Shown: positions 16,454 through 25,329 of the stretch, piece by piece | Numbering within the stretch: the stretch's first letter is position 1 | How the letters are laid out: each line of letters opens with the position of its first letter | Source: Halogeometricum limi | GTDB taxonomy: Archaea > Halobacteriota > Halobacteria > Halobacteriales > Haloferacaceae | Length of the DNA stretch: 64,000 nucleotides | Reading direction: 5' to 3' | NCBI RefSeq assembly: GCF_900115785.1 | Contig: NZ_FOYS01000005.1 | Coordinates: 186,001 to 250,000 of the forward strand | The notes under the pieces: generated by a model | Databases searched by the model: none | The model's input: only the letters and a program-made list of their open reading frames with translations | What the model was told of the DNA's origin: nothing | Position numbers and translations under genes: made by a program

Positions 16454-18673
16454 CTACGACTCGGTGAAGTACGTACTGTACTCGGCGACGAACGACCGTA
16501 TCTCTTCGGAGGTGGGCGGTCGTTCGTGTTGCATGAAGAAGCTCGCGACGGCGTTCGCGAGGACGAGGGCCGGTCCGGACGTGAGCCCCTCCGCGAGTGC
16601 GAGCGACATCCCGCTGAGGAAGTGTTCGTCGACGTTCCGAAACTGATGCGGGTTCACGACCTGAGGCGCCCTCGCAGAGAGTACCTCGTCTCTCGTCGCC
16701 ATCGTCGCACCGCGCTGTGAGTGCATCACGTATCGGGACACGCCGAACCGGTCGCGGATGCGTTCGACAGTCGGTGTCGTCTCGGTTCCGTCCTCGTCGA
16801 GCAAGACGTCTCGGAATCGGCGCGTCTGGCTGCGGTTGGCCGTGAGCGTCACCGGGACGGCGTCGTCGAGGGCGGCCACCGACTCGCAGCCGGCTTCGAG
16901 TTCTGCCGGGGACAGTTGCGTGACTTCGCCGGGAACGAAGTGGACGTGACGGGGCGGCGACGAGAGCGCGGGCCACACGTTCGTCCTGAGCGCGTCGATA
17001 ATCTCGACCAGTTCGGGTGTCGAGTACCACGACCCGATAGTCATGACCGCGGTGCCGTCGACGTGGTCTGCGAACGCCTCGGTCCCGACTCGGTCGGCGA
17101 TACGGTCCCAATCGAGCGGTTCGAAGTTCGGTTCGGTGAGGAGGAACTTGCGGTCCTCGAACCAGACGTAGTCCGTACTGGACGTCTCTCCGAGCGTCAC
17201 CATCGTCTGGTCGGCGAAGCGCTCCGTGAACTCGGGACGAACCGGGTCGCCCATGCGACCGACGAGGGTGACGTCGTATCCGAGTTCGTCGAAGACGCCG
17301 CCGGCGTGGGCGACGAGTCCGCCGGGTTCCGTCCGGGTCTGGCGCCACTCCACGCGCGGCGGTGCGTCGCTCGCCTCGTACCGCACGAGCGACTCGCGGA
17401 ACGAGTCGAACTTCCGAATCTGTTCGTAGTCGCCCCCTTCCTCGCGGTGGATGAACTCCCGCATCCGGTCGACGAACGCGTCGAAGCAGAGGACCACGGA
17501 GCCGTCTCCGAACCGGTCGGGCAACTCGGTCCGACACGCGTCGAGGTACCGTCGGGTCTCGTCGTCCAGTCGGGTCGTGTGCGTCGTTCCGTTCTGTCGG
17601 AGTTCGATTCTGGTCGCGGCGTAGTCGACGTTTCTCGTCCCGGCGTCGCCGACGGTCACCGCGGGCGAGTCGATGCTCTCGGTGGCCGTCTGGACGTCGA
17701 CGGTAAGCGAGGCTCGGATGTCGTACTCGGTGTAGTAGTAACTCGTCAGCGTTCCCTGTTTCGTCACTTTCTCGCCCGTCTCCGTGTCGTACCCCTCGAA
17801 CCACACCTCGAAGGCGTCCACGGGATGGGCGTCGGTCAGCCTCGACACGTCGGCCAAGCAGTCTCGGATGCGGATGTACTCTTTCGGGAGCGCCGGGCGT
17901 TCGGTCTCTCCGGCGAGCGGTTTCGCCAGCGGCCAGATGGACTCCGAGAGGAACCGGTCCAGAACCAGCGCGAGGCTGGGGTTGGTCACGTAGTATCCTT
18001 GCCCGTCGTCGTCGGCGTGTTCGTGCCCCTCCTGAACCCAGTACAGTCCCCGGCGGCGGTCGGTCGTGAGCGCGAAGTCCTCTCGGGTGGAGACGAACCG
18101 CACCTCGTCGACGGCGTCAGGGAGCGACGAGAGTCCGTCCTCGAACTCGTCGCTCTCGGGCGAGACGTTCGAGACGACGACGCGTATCTGTTGGTCGGTA
18201 CAGCGTTCGAGTTCGTCGACGACTACGCCGAGTCGCTCGACCGGCGTGAGAAGCAGGATGTCTCGCTCGGCCGTCTGCAAGAGGTTGCTGATGTAGCGTT
18301 TGACCGTGCTCTCGCTTTTGAACAGGGCAACGCCGCTCTCGACGGTTTCGACGGTATCGTGCAGTTCCTCCAGATACTCTTCCGCCTGTGAAAGCTGAGT
18401 TCGAATCGACGAGAACGCCTCCGCGGGGTCGACCGCGTAGGCTTTCTGCGGGTAGTCGTCGATGACCTCGGCGAACCCCCGTTCACGGAGTCTGTCGACG
18501 ATGTCGTACACTCGCTGTTTGGGGACCTCACTCGTCTCTGCGATGTCCGTCATCGTCTGGGCTCCCCCTCGGACGAGTGCGAGGTAGACCTCGGTTTCGT
18601 ACGTCGTGAAGTCGACGTTGTCTTGGAGAGTCTCGCGGAGAAGCGCGAGTTTCGCGTCGTCCTCTGCGGTCAT
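16454..18673 (-). CDS. TrmB sugar-sensing regulator fused to PfkB-like kinase domain
   Basis: 739 aa from the ATG at 18673. Residues 20-85 are a TrmB winged helix (YETEVYLALVRGGAQTMTDI, VPKQRVYDIVDRL). Residues 115-365 are the TrmB sugar-binding domain, including WFEGYDTETGEKV and GTLTSYYYTEYDIRASLTV. Ordinary haloarchaeal TrmB proteins end near here. Residues 392-739 instead form a ribokinase/PfkB-type fold: CFDAFVDRMREF, then the GG...G block at 451-475 (AHAGGVFDELGYDVTLVGRM) and a final helix FLSGMSLALAEG. The usual GAGD catalytic loop is replaced by RNVDEH (679-684); by eye the catalytic Asp position is Glu and the anion-hole glycines are gone. This suggests a second sugar or sugar-phosphate sensor rather than an active kinase. 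It is divergent from the GH32 gene it likely regulates. Confidence 0.8.
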   Translation of the reverse strand: MTAEDDAKLALLRETLQDNVDFTTYETEVYLALVRGGAQTMTDIAETSEVPKQRVYDIVDRLRERGFAEVIDDYPQKAYAVDPAEAFSSIRTQLSQAEEYLEELHDTVETVESGVALFKSESTVKRYISNLLQTAERDILLLTPVERLGVVVDELERCTDQQIRVVVSNVSPESDEFEDGLSSLPDAVDEVRFVSTREDFALTTDRRRGLYWVQEGHEHADDDGQGYYVTNPSLALVLDRFLSESIWPLAKPLAGETERPALPKEYIRIRDCLADVSRLTDAHPVDAFEVWFEGYDTETGEKVTKQGTLTSYYYTEYDIRASLTVDVQTATESIDSPAVTVGDAGTRNVDYAATRIELRQNGTTHTTRLDDETRRYLDACRTELPDRFGDGSVVLCFDAFVDRMREFIHREEGGDYEQIRKFDSFRESLVRYEASDAPPRVEWRQTRTEPGGLVAHAGGVFDELGYDVTLVGRMGDPVRPEFTERFADQTMVTLGETSSTDYVWFEDRKFLLTEPNFEPLDWDRIADRVGTEAFADHVDGTAVMTIGSWYSTPELVEIIDALRTNVWPALSSPPRHVHFVPGEVTQLSPAELEAGCESVAALDDAVPVTLTANRSQTRRFRDVLLDEDGTETTPTVERIRDRFGVSRYVMHSQRGATMATRDEVLSARAPQVVNPHQFRNVDEHFLSGMSLALAEGLTSGPALVLANAVASFFMQHERPPTSEEIRSFVAEYSTYFTES

Positions 18674-18797
18674 TGTTCGCACCTCGTCGCCCTAGAATAA
18701 GCAACTTGCTGAACGGGACCGAAAGCGCGCGCCATGTGTACAGTAGACACGACCGACACACATAAGTTTGTAGACTTTCCTCACGATAGTTGTGAAT
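18674..18797. promoter_or_regulatory. Divergent promoters of TrmB-kinase and GH32 genes
   Basis: The plus side has a TATA-like CATAAGTTTG (18761-18770) about 30 bases before the GH32 ATG. The 17-bp motif TCACGATAGTTGTGAAT (18781-18797) abuts that ATG, and its TCAC/GTGA ends form a dyad. The minus side has CTTATTCTAGG as TATA-like DNA and an 11-bp palindrome AGCAACTTGCT (18700-18710) upstream of the regulator, a possible autoregulatory site. Confidence 0.5.
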
Positions 18798-20906
18798 ATG
18801 ATTTCCTGCGGTGGTCTCGCGGTGGAGACGCCGCATCACGTCGCGCACGTGAGTAGCACCGAGAGAGACCGCGACTCCGACAGCGACGAACTGGCTCTCT
18901 CCGACGTAGACGCGGAGACCCTCAGAGACTACGACGTCGTCTGGTGGCACCGAACGGCCGCGTTGGACGGTACCGCCAGAACCGACCTCGACGACGCGCG
19001 TGCGTCGCTCCGAGCGTTCGTCGAGGACGGAGGTGGGTTGTTGCTGACGCACGGCGCGGTCGAGGCGGCGGCCGAACTGGGCATCGAAGCGTGCCGTCCG
19101 GACGTGGTCGAGACGCCGACGGCGGAGACGACGGGGTTTCTCGTCCGTCGGCAGTACGAAGACCACCCGATATTCGACGGTATCGACGCGCTCCGACCGG
19201 AGGGAGCACCGACCGACGACGCTGTCTCGGTTCTCTACGACTCCGTCCATCCCCGCGACGCGGACGCACTCGCGTCTCGCCGCGTCGACGGCCGCGACCG
19301 GCCGAGCGAAGCATCGGTCTGCTCATGGTCAGTCGGCGACGGTCGTGTCGTCGGAGTCGGAAGTGGACTCGCCGCCTTGGAGACGGACGTTCAGAAACGA
19401 CTCGCGAACAACTGCGCCTCGTACGCCGCGGGCGAGGGAGAGACTCCCGCCGTCGCGGGGCGTCCGAAAGGCCGCGCGGAGTTCGAGGAACTTCGCGAGA
19501 CGGTCGCTGACCCGAACCACCGACCCGCGTACCACTTCACGCCGCCGGCGAACTGGCTGAACGACCCGAACGGACTCGTCCAGTGGGACGGCCGGTACCA
19601 CTTGTTCTACCAGTACAACCCGGCCGGGCCGTTCCACGATACCATCCACTGGGGACACGCCGTCTCGGACGACCTAGTGTCGTGGACGGACGAACCCATC
19701 GCGCTCTTTCCCGACCAGGAAGGCCCCGACGAGACGGGCGTCTGGTCGGGGTGTTTCGTCGACGACGACGGGACGCCGACGGTCATGTACACCGGCGGGG
19801 CGGGCAAAGACCAGTTGCCGTGTCTCGCGCGGGCGGACGACGACTCGCTCCGAGAGTGGACGAAGGCGCCCGAGAACCCCCTCGTACAGAGTATCCCGGA
19901 CGACGTCGGTATCCTGCAGACCGCCGATTGGGACCGGGAGTTCAGAGACCACTGCGTCTGGCGAGAAGACGGGACGTGGTACCAGATAATCGGGTCCGGT
20001 ATCGACGGCGAGGGTGGGGCGGCCCTGCTCTTCGAGTCGGAGGACCTCCTGGAGTGGGAGTACCGCCACCCGCTTCTCACCGGCGACTGGCGAGCGACCG
20101 GTCCGATGTGGGAGTGTCCCGAACTGCTTCGCTTCGAGGACGGCGCGATACTCCACGTCTCCGACTACTCGAAGGTCGCCTACTTCGCCGGTGAGTACGA
20201 CGAGTCGACTCACCGGTTCGAACCGGAGACGGAGGGACTCCTCGACCACGGCGTCTTCTACGCGCCGCAGTCGTTCGTCGACGACGACGGTCGGACGCTG
20301 ATGTTCGGGTGGCTCAAAGAGGACCGAGACGGGGCGAGTCAGTGGGACGCCGGGTGGTCCGGTGCGATGTCGCTTCCGCGGGTCGTCTCGCTCACCGAAG
20401 ACGGGACGCTGCAGTACGCGCTCCCAGACGAACTGCAGACGCTCCGGACGGACCACCACTCGTTCGCGGGGCTTTCGGTCTCGCCCGGCGACTCGACGAC
20501 GCTCTCGGACGTCGAGGGAGACGCGTTGGAAGTGAAACTGACGGTCGACGCCGCGAACACCGGCGAGTTCGGTGTCGTCCTCCGCGAGACGCCCGACGGC
20601 GAAGAACGAACGGTCGTTCGGTGCAACGTCCGGCGGCGGAGCGTCGTCGTCGACCGGTCGCAGTCCTCGAAGAGCGACGCCGTGAACGACGGCGCACAGT
20701 CGATGCCGATAACGCTCGACGAGGACGGCACGCTCTCGCTTCACCTGTATCTCGACCGCTCGGTGTTGGAGGTGTTCGCGAACGACGCCCAGGCGCTCGC
20801 GACGCGAATCTACCCCACTCGAGCGGACAGCACGGGCGTCTCGGTGTACGCCACCGACACCGACGTGTCCTTCGAGACGCTCGATATCTGGCACCTCGAT
20901 AGCTGA
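18798..20906 (+). CDS. GH32 beta-fructosidase with N-terminal amidotransferase-like domain
   Basis: 702 aa, no signal peptide, so it acts on imported sugar in the cytoplasm. Residues 1-225 form an alpha/beta domain resembling ThuA/class-I glutamine-amidotransferase-like folds (LRAFVEDGGGLLLTHGA, SVGDGRVVGVGSG), unusual for a fructosidase. The GH32 five-blade propeller starts near 245: WLNDPNG holds the nucleophile Asp256, FRDHCVW carries the transition-state Asp384 (RDP in most members, RDH here), and WECPELL has the acid/base Glu439. The C-terminal beta-sandwich ends with LYLDRSVLEVFANDA. Likely substrates are sucrose, fructo-oligosaccharides or levan/inulin fragments. It is followed after about 60 bases by its ABC importer. 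The ATG at 18798 is chosen over the GTG at 18792. Confidence 0.92.
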   Translation: MISCGGLAVETPHHVAHVSSTERDRDSDSDELALSDVDAETLRDYDVVWWHRTAALDGTARTDLDDARASLRAFVEDGGGLLLTHGAVEAAAELGIEACRPDVVETPTAETTGFLVRRQYEDHPIFDGIDALRPEGAPTDDAVSVLYDSVHPRDADALASRRVDGRDRPSEASVCSWSVGDGRVVGVGSGLAALETDVQKRLANNCASYAAGEGETPAVAGRPKGRAEFEELRETVADPNHRPAYHFTPPANWLNDPNGLVQWDGRYHLFYQYNPAGPFHDTIHWGHAVSDDLVSWTDEPIALFPDQEGPDETGVWSGCFVDDDGTPTVMYTGGAGKDQLPCLARADDDSLREWTKAPENPLVQSIPDDVGILQTADWDREFRDHCVWREDGTWYQIIGSGIDGEGGAALLFESEDLLEWEYRHPLLTGDWRATGPMWECPELLRFEDGAILHVSDYSKVAYFAGEYDESTHRFEPETEGLLDHGVFYAPQSFVDDDGRTLMFGWLKEDRDGASQWDAGWSGAMSLPRVVSLTEDGTLQYALPDELQTLRTDHHSFAGLSVSPGDSTTLSDVEGDALEVKLTVDAANTGEFGVVLRETPDGEERTVVRCNVRRRSVVVDRSQSSKSDAVNDGAQSMPITLDEDGTLSLHLYLDRSVLEVFANDAQALATRIYPTRADSTGVSVYATDTDVSFETLDIWHLDS

Positions 20907-20937
20907 ATCAGGATTCACCACTTTCGTTGGGAAAAGC

Positions 20938-20945
20938 TAAAATAC
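20938..20945 (+). promoter_or_regulatory. TATA-like box of the ABC ATPase gene
   Basis: TAAAATAC lies 23 bases before the ATG at 20968, suggesting a leaderless transcript separate from the fructosidase gene. A reverse copy of the 17-bp locus motif lies just upstream at 20913-20929. Confidence 0.45.
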
Positions 20946-20967
20946 CTGTGTGAGAGTGGTTGTGATG

Positions 20968-22119
20968 ATGAGTGGTATCACGATAGACAATGTACGAAAG
21001 GAGTACGACTCCGACGCCGGGACGATACGCGCCGTCGACGACGTGAGTCTCGATGTCGCAGACGGTGAGTTTCTCACCATCGTCGGACCCTCAGGGTCGG
21101 GTAAGTCGACGCTCCTCCGGATGATAGCGGGTCTCGAAGACATCACGGACGGGGAGATACGAATCGGCGAGACGGTCGTGAACGACATCGCCCCGCAGAA
21201 CCGCGGGGTCGCGATGGTGTTCCAGAACTACGCGCTGTATCCGCACATGAGCGTCCGGCAGAACATGTCATACGGGCTCAAGTTGACGACCGACCTCGGG
21301 TCCGACGAGATACGGCGTCGCGTCGAGAGCACCGCGGAGATGATGGGTATCGGTGACCTCCTCGACAAGAAGCCGAACAATCTCTCGGGCGGACAGCAAC
21401 AGCGTGTCGCGACGGGACGGGCCATCGTCCGTCAACCGGACGTGTTCCTGTTCGACGAACCGCTGTCGAATCTCGACGCGAAACTCCGCCTCCACATGCG
21501 GACCGAACTCCAGCGGATACAGGACGAGTTGGACACGACGTCGGTGTACGTCACCCACGATCAGAGCGAGGCGATGACGATGTCCGACCGAATCGTCATC
21601 CTCTCTGAGGGGACGATTCAGCAGGTCGGAACGCCGGCCGAAGTGTACGCCGAACCGGTCAACCGGTTCGTCGCCGACTTCATCGGGTCGCCGTCGATGA
21701 ACTTCTTCGACGTCCGCCTGGAGAACGGCGTACTGCAGGGTGCGGACTTCGACTACGAGATTCCGTCCGGACTGGCCAGCACCGTCGAAGCGAACCGCAC
21801 CGCCGAAAACCTCGTCCTCGGAATCCGTCCCGAACACGTCAGCGTCGACACCGAAGGCGAAGAAACCGTCACGGCGACGCTCGACGTCCTCGAACACGAG
21901 GGCAGCGACAACTACCTGTACCTCTCGAACGGCGACACCGAGTGGACGGTCCGCGTCGACGGGAGCACGCGTTTCGAGTGGGGCGAATCCGTGGAGTTCA
22001 CGCTCCCGGCCGAACACCTCCACGTCTTCGACGGCGAGACGGGCGAGAACCTCGTCGCAGACGAAGGAGCGACGGCGACGACGGACGGGTCGTCGGTGAC
22101 CGCGTCCGTTCGAGAGTAA
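20968..22119 (+). CDS. CUT1 ABC importer ATPase (MalK/UgpC-like)
   Basis: A 383-aa ATPase subunit. Walker A is GPSGSGKST (residues 40-48), the Q-loop is MVFQNYALYPHMSV, the signature is LSGGQQQR, Walker B is FLFDEPLSNLDAKLR, and the switch His is in YVTHDQSEAMTM. The C-terminal third is a TOBE/MalK regulatory domain (LVLGIRPEHVSV), which in MalK-type proteins can contact regulators. It energises the fructo-oligosaccharide/sucrose-type importer formed with the next three genes. The ATG at 20968 (MSGITIDNV) is chosen because it follows the TATA-like box by the usual distance; the frame is open to 20950. Confidence 0.95.
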   Translation: MSGITIDNVRKEYDSDAGTIRAVDDVSLDVADGEFLTIVGPSGSGKSTLLRMIAGLEDITDGEIRIGETVVNDIAPQNRGVAMVFQNYALYPHMSVRQNMSYGLKLTTDLGSDEIRRRVESTAEMMGIGDLLDKKPNNLSGGQQQRVATGRAIVRQPDVFLFDEPLSNLDAKLRLHMRTELQRIQDELDTTSVYVTHDQSEAMTMSDRIVILSEGTIQQVGTPAEVYAEPVNRFVADFIGSPSMNFFDVRLENGVLQGADFDYEIPSGLASTVEANRTAENLVLGIRPEHVSVDTEGEETVTATLDVLEHEGSDNYLYLSNGDTEWTVRVDGSTRFEWGESVEFTLPAEHLHVFDGETGENLVADEGATATTDGSSVTASVRE

Positions 22120-22120
22120 G

Positions 22121-22142
22121 TTTAATAACGATAGTGATTAAT
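22121..22142 (+). promoter_or_regulatory. Internal promoter and motif before binding-protein gene
   Basis: TTTAATAA (22121-22128) is about 25-30 bases before the ATG at 22152. It overlaps TAACGATAGTGATTAAT (22126-22142), the third copy of the locus motif. It fits extra, separately controlled expression of the binding protein, as is common for ABC importers. Confidence 0.5.
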
Positions 22143-22151
22143 CTACAATCC

Positions 22152-23531
22152 ATGTCACAGACTGACAACACAGCGGAGAGAGCGAATCGCGTCGTCGACC
22201 GTCGCCGCGTCCTGAGCGCGACCGGAACAGCACTCGCGGCGGGACTGGCCGGATGTTCCGGACTCACCGGCGGCGGTGGCGGCCAAAGCACCGACAGCGG
22301 CACCGACGGCGGCGGGTCGAGCGGCGACGTCGAGATAGACTACTGGATGTACTTCGGGGCGCAGGAGAACAAGGAGATGACCCAGTTGGTCGAGGAGTTC
22401 AACTCTCAGGACAACGGCATCCACGTGAACAAACAGAGCGTGCCGTTCCCCGAGTTCCTCAACAAACTGTTCACGGCGGTCAACTCCGGCAACGCGCCGC
22501 ACGTCGCCAGTTACTACGGTTCCTACGGCCGCCACCTCGAACCCATCACGCACCCCATCGATGACTACCTGTCCGACGGGGCGAAAAACGAGTACTTCGA
22601 TATCGCCTGGAACAACTTGCAGGTCGACGGGTCGACGTACGCGCTCCCCATCGACATCCACGGGAAGGCGCTGTACACCAACGACGACGTCTTGGAGTCG
22701 GCCGGTGTCGACCCCAACTTCGACGACTGGGACGCGTTCTCAAGCGCCTGCGACACCATCGTGAGCGACACGGAGTCGCGGGCGTTCTCGTTCATCAACT
22801 GGAAGGTGGGACAGGCCGCGTTCCGCGCGTACATCATCGCGCTCGAACAGGCCGGCGGTCAGGTCGTCACCGGCGAACCGGGGAGCTACGAGGTAGCCTA
22901 CGACGACGACGTCGGGATGCAGACGGCCGAGATGATGGCCAAGATAACGGGCGAGTACGGGTGGGATACGTCGCAGTTCCAGAGCGACGCCGCGCGGGTC
23001 CAAGACTTCATCAGCGGCGACCTCGGGATGTTCATCGCGGGCACGTGGTCGGTCAACAACTTCGAGAACGAGGACGGGAACCTCCCCGAAGACCTCTCGT
23101 TCAGCTTCGAGAAGCCGTTCATGTTCCCCGGCGACGGCGAAGACGTCGCGTGGTGTGAGTCGAACTCGCTGTACTTCCCGAAGAACGCCAACCACACGGA
23201 CGCGGAGAAGCAGGCGGCCGTCGAGTTCGCCGAGTACGTCACGCAGAACAACACGCTGTGGGCCTCCGCGGGTGGCCACCTCCCGGCCGCGAAGTCCGTC
23301 GCCACGTCGAGCGAGGTGAAGAACACCGACCTCTGGCAGAAGTACGGCACGATACAGACGATGTACGAGATGGTGACGAACAAGCAGGTCCGCTACCAGC
23401 CGCAGACGTCGGTCCACATCAACAGCGACCGGTTCTGGGGGCCGTTCCTCGACATGTACCTCCAGAACACCGACGTCCAGTCCGGCGTGACCGCCAGCGC
23501 CGATGCCCTCTCGCAGGCGCTGAACCAGTAG
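22152..23531 (+). CDS. CUT1 sugar-binding lipoprotein
   Basis: A 459-aa extracellular solute-binding protein family 1 member. The N terminus has a Tat-type lipoprotein signal (DRRRVLSATGTALAAGLAGC) followed by a Gly/Ser linker, as usual in haloarchaea. The body (VEIDYWMYFGAQENKEMTQL, FINWKVGQAAFRAYIIALEQ, MFIAGTWSVNNFEN) follows the MalE/UgpB pattern. The ATG at 22152 is fixed by the signal sequence and the preceding promoter. It delivers a fructoside or related oligosaccharide to the permeases; substrate identity is inferred from the GH32 neighbour. Confidence 0.93.
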   Translation: MSQTDNTAERANRVVDRRRVLSATGTALAAGLAGCSGLTGGGGGQSTDSGTDGGGSSGDVEIDYWMYFGAQENKEMTQLVEEFNSQDNGIHVNKQSVPFPEFLNKLFTAVNSGNAPHVASYYGSYGRHLEPITHPIDDYLSDGAKNEYFDIAWNNLQVDGSTYALPIDIHGKALYTNDDVLESAGVDPNFDDWDAFSSACDTIVSDTESRAFSFINWKVGQAAFRAYIIALEQAGGQVVTGEPGSYEVAYDDDVGMQTAEMMAKITGEYGWDTSQFQSDAARVQDFISGDLGMFIAGTWSVNNFENEDGNLPEDLSFSFEKPFMFPGDGEDVAWCESNSLYFPKNANHTDAEKQAAVEFAEYVTQNNTLWASAGGHLPAAKSVATSSEVKNTDLWQKYGTIQTMYEMVTNKQVRYQPQTSVHINSDRFWGPFLDMYLQNTDVQSGVTASADALSQALNQ

Positions 23532-23541
23532 GTGAGACGAA

Positions 23542-24462
23542 ATGAGTAACGTCGAAACGACGGGCACTCGTTCGCCGAGTCGCTGGGAGCGGTTGTTCGA
23601 CCGGTCGACGCGAGAACTGCTCGTGGGGATGCTGTTCGCCGCCCCGTACCTCGTGCTGTTCTCCGTGTTCCTGCTGTACCCGCTGTTGAAGGGGCTGTAC
23701 ATGAGCCTCCACGAGTGGAACTTCCTCGAACCGTCGAAGTCGACGTTCGTCGGCTTGGAGAACTACACGAGACTACTGGAGGACCCGGCGTTCTGGAACG
23801 CGCTCTGGAACACGCTGGAGTTCGTGGGGCTGACCGTCCCGCTCATCGTCGGTATCAGCCTCGTCCTCGCGCTCGGACTGAACAAGGAACTGGTCGGGAG
23901 TCGCGTCCTCCAGTTCGTCTACTTCAGTCCGTACGTGCTGACCGTCTCCGTCGTGGGCATCGTCTGGGCACAGATGTTCGCACAGGGCGGGGTCGGCACG
24001 CAGTACCTCGGGTGGTTGTTCGAGGGGTCGCCGTTGAACTCGAAGTTCTGGGCGATGCCCGCCATCGTCGTCACGACGGTGTGGTGGCAGGCGGGGTTCT
24101 ACTTCGCCGTCCTGCTCGCAGCCCGCCAGAACGTCCCGGCGCGACTGTACGAAGCCGCCCGACTCGACGGCGCGGGCCCGTGGCGGATGTTCCGCGACGT
24201 CACGCTTCCGCACATGAAGAACGCGCTGTTGTTCGTCGTCATCGCGTCGACTATCTTCCAGTTCCAAGTGTTCGGACAGCCGTACCTGATGACGAAGGGC
24301 GGACCGGTCGGGAGTACGGAGACGCTCGTGTACTACCTCTACGAACTCGGATTCCAGACGCGTGAACTCGGATTCGGCGCCGCGGTCGGATACACGCTCT
24401 TATTGATACTGGTTGGCGTGTCGATGCTGAACTACGTGCTCGTGGGGACCAACGATGAGTAA
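23542..24462 (+). CDS. CUT1 ABC permease (MalF-like)
   Basis: 306 aa with six membrane helices (first: LVGMLFAAPYLVLFSVFLLY). The EAA loop that docks on the ATPase reads YEAARLDGAGPWRMFRDVTL followed by P. It forms the translocation channel with the next gene. It starts 10 bases after the binding-protein stop, and its last codons overlap the next start (ATGA at 24455), so the two permeases are translationally coupled. Confidence 0.95.
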   Translation: MSNVETTGTRSPSRWERLFDRSTRELLVGMLFAAPYLVLFSVFLLYPLLKGLYMSLHEWNFLEPSKSTFVGLENYTRLLEDPAFWNALWNTLEFVGLTVPLIVGISLVLALGLNKELVGSRVLQFVYFSPYVLTVSVVGIVWAQMFAQGGVGTQYLGWLFEGSPLNSKFWAMPAIVVTTVWWQAGFYFAVLLAARQNVPARLYEAARLDGAGPWRMFRDVTLPHMKNALLFVVIASTIFQFQVFGQPYLMTKGGPVGSTETLVYYLYELGFQTRELGFGAAVGYTLLLILVGVSMLNYVLVGTNDE

Positions 24463-25324
24463 CGCAGACTCCACCCAGTCGGTGCTGAATCGCGTGACGG
24501 ACAGAGACGTTCTCCGGCGTATCGGACTCTACGCCGTGATGTACGGGCTGGCTATCGTGTTCTTCGTCCCGTACTGGCGGATGTTCCAGCTGTCGGTCAC
24601 TCCGATGAGCGTGCTCTCGCAGGGTGGGTTCCACTGGATTCCGCCGGAGTTGACGTTCGCAGTGTGGCAGCGGTACCTGCTGCAAGAGCCCATCATCTAC
24701 CAGTGGGCGTTCAACACGTTCCTCGTCGCCAGCATCACCACCGCCATCGTCCTCGTGGTCGACTCGATGATCGCGTTCTCCATCACGCGACTCGACTGGC
24801 CCGGACAGGGAATCATCTTGGCCGTCATCATGGCGAGCTTCATGATTCCCGGCTACGTCAACATCATCCCGCTGTACACGCTCATCAACGACCTGGGTCT
24901 GATGAACTCCTACTGGGCCATCATCCTCCCGTTCGCCGCGGGACCGCTGGGCGTGTTCTTGCTCGTCCAGTTCTTCCGCGACATCCCGGAGGAGCTAGAG
25001 GAGGCCGCGCGACTCGACGGCTTCTCGTCGCTCCGAATCTACGCGCGCATCATCCTCCCGCTATCGACCCCTATCCTGACCGCGCTCGGTCTGTTCGTGT
25101 TCATCTGGAGCTGGAACCAGTTCCTGTGGCCGCTCATCGTCTTGAACGACGACGCGCTGTACACGCTTCCAATCGGCGTCGTGACGCTTCGCGACGTCAA
25201 CGCGCTCGCCCCGAACGTCATCATGACGTCGCTGGCGCTCGCGTCGCTCCCGCTGTTCATCGTCTTCCTGCTGTTCCAAGACAAGCTCATCTCCAGCGTA
25301 CAGATGCAAGCGGGGACGGGGTGA
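24455..25324 (+). CDS. CUT1 ABC permease (MalG-like)
   Basis: 289 aa with six membrane helices. The EAA motif is LEEAARLDGFSSLRIYARII. The N terminus (LYAVMYGLAIVFFVPYWRMF) and the late segment TALGLFVFIWSWNQFLWPL are typical of MalG/UgpE proteins. It overlaps the upstream permease by eight bases and is followed within a few bases by the YesL-like gene, so one operon is likely. Confidence 0.95.
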   Translation: MSNADSTQSVLNRVTDRDVLRRIGLYAVMYGLAIVFFVPYWRMFQLSVTPMSVLSQGGFHWIPPELTFAVWQRYLLQEPIIYQWAFNTFLVASITTAIVLVVDSMIAFSITRLDWPGQGIILAVIMASFMIPGYVNIIPLYTLINDLGLMNSYWAIILPFAAGPLGVFLLVQFFRDIPEELEEAARLDGFSSLRIYARIILPLSTPILTALGLFVFIWSWNQFLWPLIVLNDDALYTLPIGVVTLRDVNALAPNVIMTSLALASLPLFIVFLLFQDKLISSVQMQAGTG

Positions 25325-25329
25325 GCCGG

